Assembly: GCF_014171595.1 (NCBI RefSeq)
Contig: NZ_CP050451.1
Location: 1,550,001-1,614,000, forward strand
Reading direction: 5' to 3'
DNA: 64,000 nt
DNA from: Massilia sp. Se16.2.3
GTDB taxonomy: Bacteria; Pseudomonadota; Gammaproteobacteria; Burkholderiales; Burkholderiaceae_D
Shown here: in pieces, positions 61,791 through 64,000 of the stretch
Numbering within the stretch: position 1 is the stretch's first letter
How the letters are laid out: every line of letters starts with the position of its first letter
Made by a program: the position numbers and the translations under genes
Notes under the pieces: model-generated
What the model saw: only the letters and a program-made list of their open reading frames with translations
What the model was told of the DNA's origin: nothing
Databases searched by the model: none

Positions 61791-63026
61791 ATGAAAAATC
61801 AAGACTACGATGTGATGGATGTTCCCGATGGCCGCCACCTGAAGATGTGGACCCGCGGCGTGCCGGTCGAAGAGGCGGCAAAGCAGCAGCTGACGAACAC
61901 CGCGAAGATGCCCTTCGTGTACAAGCACATCGCCGTGATGCCCGATGTCCACCTCGGTAAAGGGTCGACCATCGGTTCCGTTGTGCCAACGCTGGGCGCG
62001 ATCATTCCCGCGGCCGTGGGCGTGGATATCGGGTGCGGCATGATGGCGGCGAAGACCACCCTGACGGCGAACGATCTGCCGGACAGTTTGAACCCCTTGC
62101 GTACTGCAATCGAGCGCGCGATCCCGCACGGCATGTCGCCGAAGACCCGTGGATTCCGTGGCCGCGACCAGGGTTCATGGAACACGCCGCCGCAGGCCGT
62201 CGACGCTGCTTGGGCCCAATTGGCTGAAGAATTCGATACGATCTGCCTCAAAACGCCGCGGCTGCGCAATACGAATAACCATCGTCACCTGGGTACGCTC
62301 GGCGGAGGTAATCACTTCGTCGAAGTCTGCCTGGACGAGGTGGGGTTTGTCTGGTTCATGCTCCACTCGGGGTCGCGCGGCGTGGGTAACGCGATCGGCA
62401 CCTATTTCATCGAATTGGCCAAACAGGACATGCGCCGCCATTTCATCAACCTGCCCGACGAGGACCTGGCGTATCTGGCGGAAGGCACGCAGCACTATGA
62501 CGATTACGTCGACGCGGTAAGCTGGGCGCAGAAATTCGCGCGCACGAATCGCGAGGTCATGATGCGGAACCTGATCGCAGCCGTGCGCACGGTGATCACC
62601 AAGCCCTTCGAGACGCAAGTGGAAGCAGTGAACTGCCACCACAATTATGTGCAGAAGGAAGAGCACTTCGGGCGCGAGGTGCTAGTCACCCGCAAAGGCG
62701 CGGTGTCGGCACGTGCGGGCGAACTGGGCATCATTCCGGGCTCGATGGGCGCGAAGAGTTTTATCGTACGCGGCAAAGGGAATCCGGACAGTTTTAATAG
62801 CTGCAGCCATGGGGCCGGGCGTACCATGAGCCGCAACGAGGCGAAGCGCCGTTTTACGCTCGATGACCAGGTACGGGCGACGGAAGGTGTCGAATGTCGC
62901 AAGGATGCCGATGTCATCGACGAAATTCCGATGGCTTACAAGGATATCGACGCGGTGATGCATGCCCAGCGCGACCTGGTCGAGGTGGTGCATACGCTCA
63001 AGCAGGTGGTGTGCGTCAAAGGTTGA
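61791..63026 (+). CDS. rtcB: RNA ligase RtcB (tRNA/RNA repair ligase)
   Basis: A 411-residue ligase that joins 2',3'-cyclic phosphate or 3'-phosphate and 5'-OH RNA ends using GTP and Mn2+. Metal-site motifs are intact: AVGVDIGCGMMA, LGTLGGGNHFVEV, HSGSRGVGNAIG, and the guanylylated His lies in SCSHGAGRTMSR. Length equals the E. coli enzyme (408). ATG 61791 is preceded by ACGAGAACG; the 67-base leader after the sigma-54 promoter contains no other feature. First gene of the rtcBA operon. Confidence 0.97.
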   Translation: MKNQDYDVMDVPDGRHLKMWTRGVPVEEAAKQQLTNTAKMPFVYKHIAVMPDVHLGKGSTIGSVVPTLGAIIPAAVGVDIGCGMMAAKTTLTANDLPDSLNPLRTAIERAIPHGMSPKTRGFRGRDQGSWNTPPQAVDAAWAQLAEEFDTICLKTPRLRNTNNHRHLGTLGGGNHFVEVCLDEVGFVWFMLHSGSRGVGNAIGTYFIELAKQDMRRHFINLPDEDLAYLAEGTQHYDDYVDAVSWAQKFARTNREVMMRNLIAAVRTVITKPFETQVEAVNCHHNYVQKEEHFGREVLVTRKGAVSARAGELGIIPGSMGAKSFIVRGKGNPDSFNSCSHGAGRTMSRNEAKRRFTLDDQVRATEGVECRKDADVIDEIPMAYKDIDAVMHAQRDLVEVVHTLKQVVCVKG

Positions 63027-63063
63027 CGTTCGCCCTATAACAATAAGAAATGGGATGTAAAAA

Positions 63064-64000
63064 ATGATAGAACTCGATGGCGCCACCGGCGAAGGCGGCG
63101 GCCAGATACTGCGCACGGCCTTGACCCTGTCCATGATTACCGGGCAGCCTTTCCATATCGCGAATATCAGGGCGAACCGGCCCAAACCCGGATTGATGCG
63201 TCAGCACCTGGTGGCGGTCCAGGCGGCGGCCGAGGTAAGCGGCGCGACTGTCACCCATGCGCAGGTTGGCTCGACCGAGCTGACCTTTACGCCTGGGCGG
63301 ATACGCGCGGGCGATTACCAGTTCGCGATCGGCACGGCCGGCAGCTGCACGCTGGTCTTGCAAACCCTGATGCTCGCCTTGCTGCATGCAGACGGTCCAT
63401 CGACCATTCGCATCAGTGGCGGCACACATAACGCCATGGCGCCCCCGGTACAGTTCCTGCAGCTGGCTTACTGCCCATTGTTGGCATCCATGGGTGCGGA
63501 GGTAGAGATCGAACTTCTGCGTTACGGCTTTTATCCGGCCGGCGGAGGCAGTGTCGCAGCAAGCATCAAGCCATGCGCGAGACTAGGCCGGATTGAGCTG
63601 ATGGCGCCAGGGCGCCTGGTGAGCGGGCAGGCGCAGGCATATTTTGCCGGCATTCCAGCAAGTGTCGGCACGCGAGAGCTGGACACGGTTGCAAAAATCC
63701 TGAAGTGGGAAGAGGCGCAGTTGCACATGCGCCAACTGCCGCGCGAGCAGGGGCCGGGCAACGCTTTGCTCATCACCGTCGAACATGAGGCGGTCACCGA
63801 AGTGTTTGCCGGCTTTGGCGCCAAAGGCGTCAGCGCCGAGACCGTGGCGCGCCATGCGGCATCCGAAGCGCGTGCCTACCTGGCCTCGGGCGCGGCCGTG
63901 GGCGAACACCTGGCCGACCAGTTGATGTTGCCGATGGCGTTGGCCGGAGGTGGCCGGTTCACGACATCCACCGTTTCCGGTCACGCCAGCACGAACGCGG
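63064..64000 (+). CDS. rtcA: RNA 3'-terminal phosphate cyclase RtcA, C-terminal end off window
   Basis: The first 312 codons lie here; the usual length is about 340, so the last 30 or so residues are beyond base 64000. RtcA turns RNA 3'-phosphate into 2',3'-cyclic phosphate with ATP. Markers: MIELDGATGEGGGQILRTAL, RANRPKPGLMRQHL, GTAGSCTLVLQTLM, GGTHNAMAPPVQFLQ and FYPAGGGSV. It starts 37 bases after rtcB on the same transcript. Confidence 0.96.
   Translation, partial: MIELDGATGEGGGQILRTALTLSMITGQPFHIANIRANRPKPGLMRQHLVAVQAAAEVSGATVTHAQVGSTELTFTPGRIRAGDYQFAIGTAGSCTLVLQTLMLALLHADGPSTIRISGGTHNAMAPPVQFLQLAYCPLLASMGAEVEIELLRYGFYPAGGGSVAASIKPCARLGRIELMAPGRLVSGQAQAYFAGIPASVGTRELDTVAKILKWEEAQLHMRQLPREQGPGNALLITVEHEAVTEVFAGFGAKGVSAETVARHAASEARAYLASGAAVGEHLADQLMLPMALAGGGRFTTSTVSGHASTNA

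Overview
The window looks like chromosome of a high-GC betaproteobacterium of the Oxalobacteraceae, close to Massilia/Telluria/Duganella. This is inferred from three things: the rpe-gph-trpEGDC gene order, the 16S rRNA text, and the mix of TelA/TerD, DUF2145, DUF4105, DUF2256 and DUF2945 families. No replication, phage or conjugation genes are present. It is ordinary chromosomal backbone with small accessory scars.

Layout. 1-11 kb: LysR regulator diverging from an Old Yellow Enzyme reductase; histidine kinase facing a CheB-type methylesterase; branched-chain amino acid binding protein; YgjV-type membrane protein; VOC protein; HEAT-type lipoprotein; and a TelA-TerD-unknown operon that carries five frame breaks. 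11-26 kb: small DUF genes, a large PAS/GAF hybrid kinase bracketed by tRNA-Phe and a tRNA-Phe 3' fragment, AraC regulator/methyltransferase pair, UvsE endonuclease, CPBP protease, HEAT protein, and a secreted DUF4105 protein with small partners. 26-39 kb: LytS/LytR-type two-component pair, secreted hydrolase, GH19-type enzyme, MerR regulator, a second tRNA-Phe, UbiH-type hydroxylase, DsbC, an orphan 2Fe-2S subunit, MobA-like transferase, M61 and M20 peptidases. 38.8-39.7 kb: three tandem 316-bp repeats. 39.7-46.4 kb: rpe-gph-trpL-trpE-trpG-trpD-(LysE)-trpC-TonB-like operon on the minus strand with a visible attenuator. 46.5-53.5 kb: apaG, mltA, a duplicated two-gene secreted-protein/DUF2145 cassette, MFS transporter, enoyl-CoA hydratase. 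53.7-59 kb: one rRNA operon with no tRNA in its 16S-23S spacer. 59.4 kb to the end: DUF6328 membrane protein and the RNA-repair locus rtcR / rtcB-rtcA with a textbook sigma-54 promoter.

Three signals go beyond ordinary annotation. First, a 170-200 bp inverted-repeat element occurs three times (1611, 5361, 48964); both intact copies supply the TAA stop of the gene before them, and one sits exactly between the two genes of a duplicated cassette. Second, a hybrid kinase is flanked by tRNA-Phe and by a tRNA-Phe fragment running from anticodon loop to CCA, which is the usual footprint of site-specific integration, yet no integrase is present. Third, about ten single-base frame breaks lie in or near homopolymer runs in otherwise well-conserved genes. 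They look more like sequence-assembly indels than gene decay, so the broken genes listed here may be intact in the organism.
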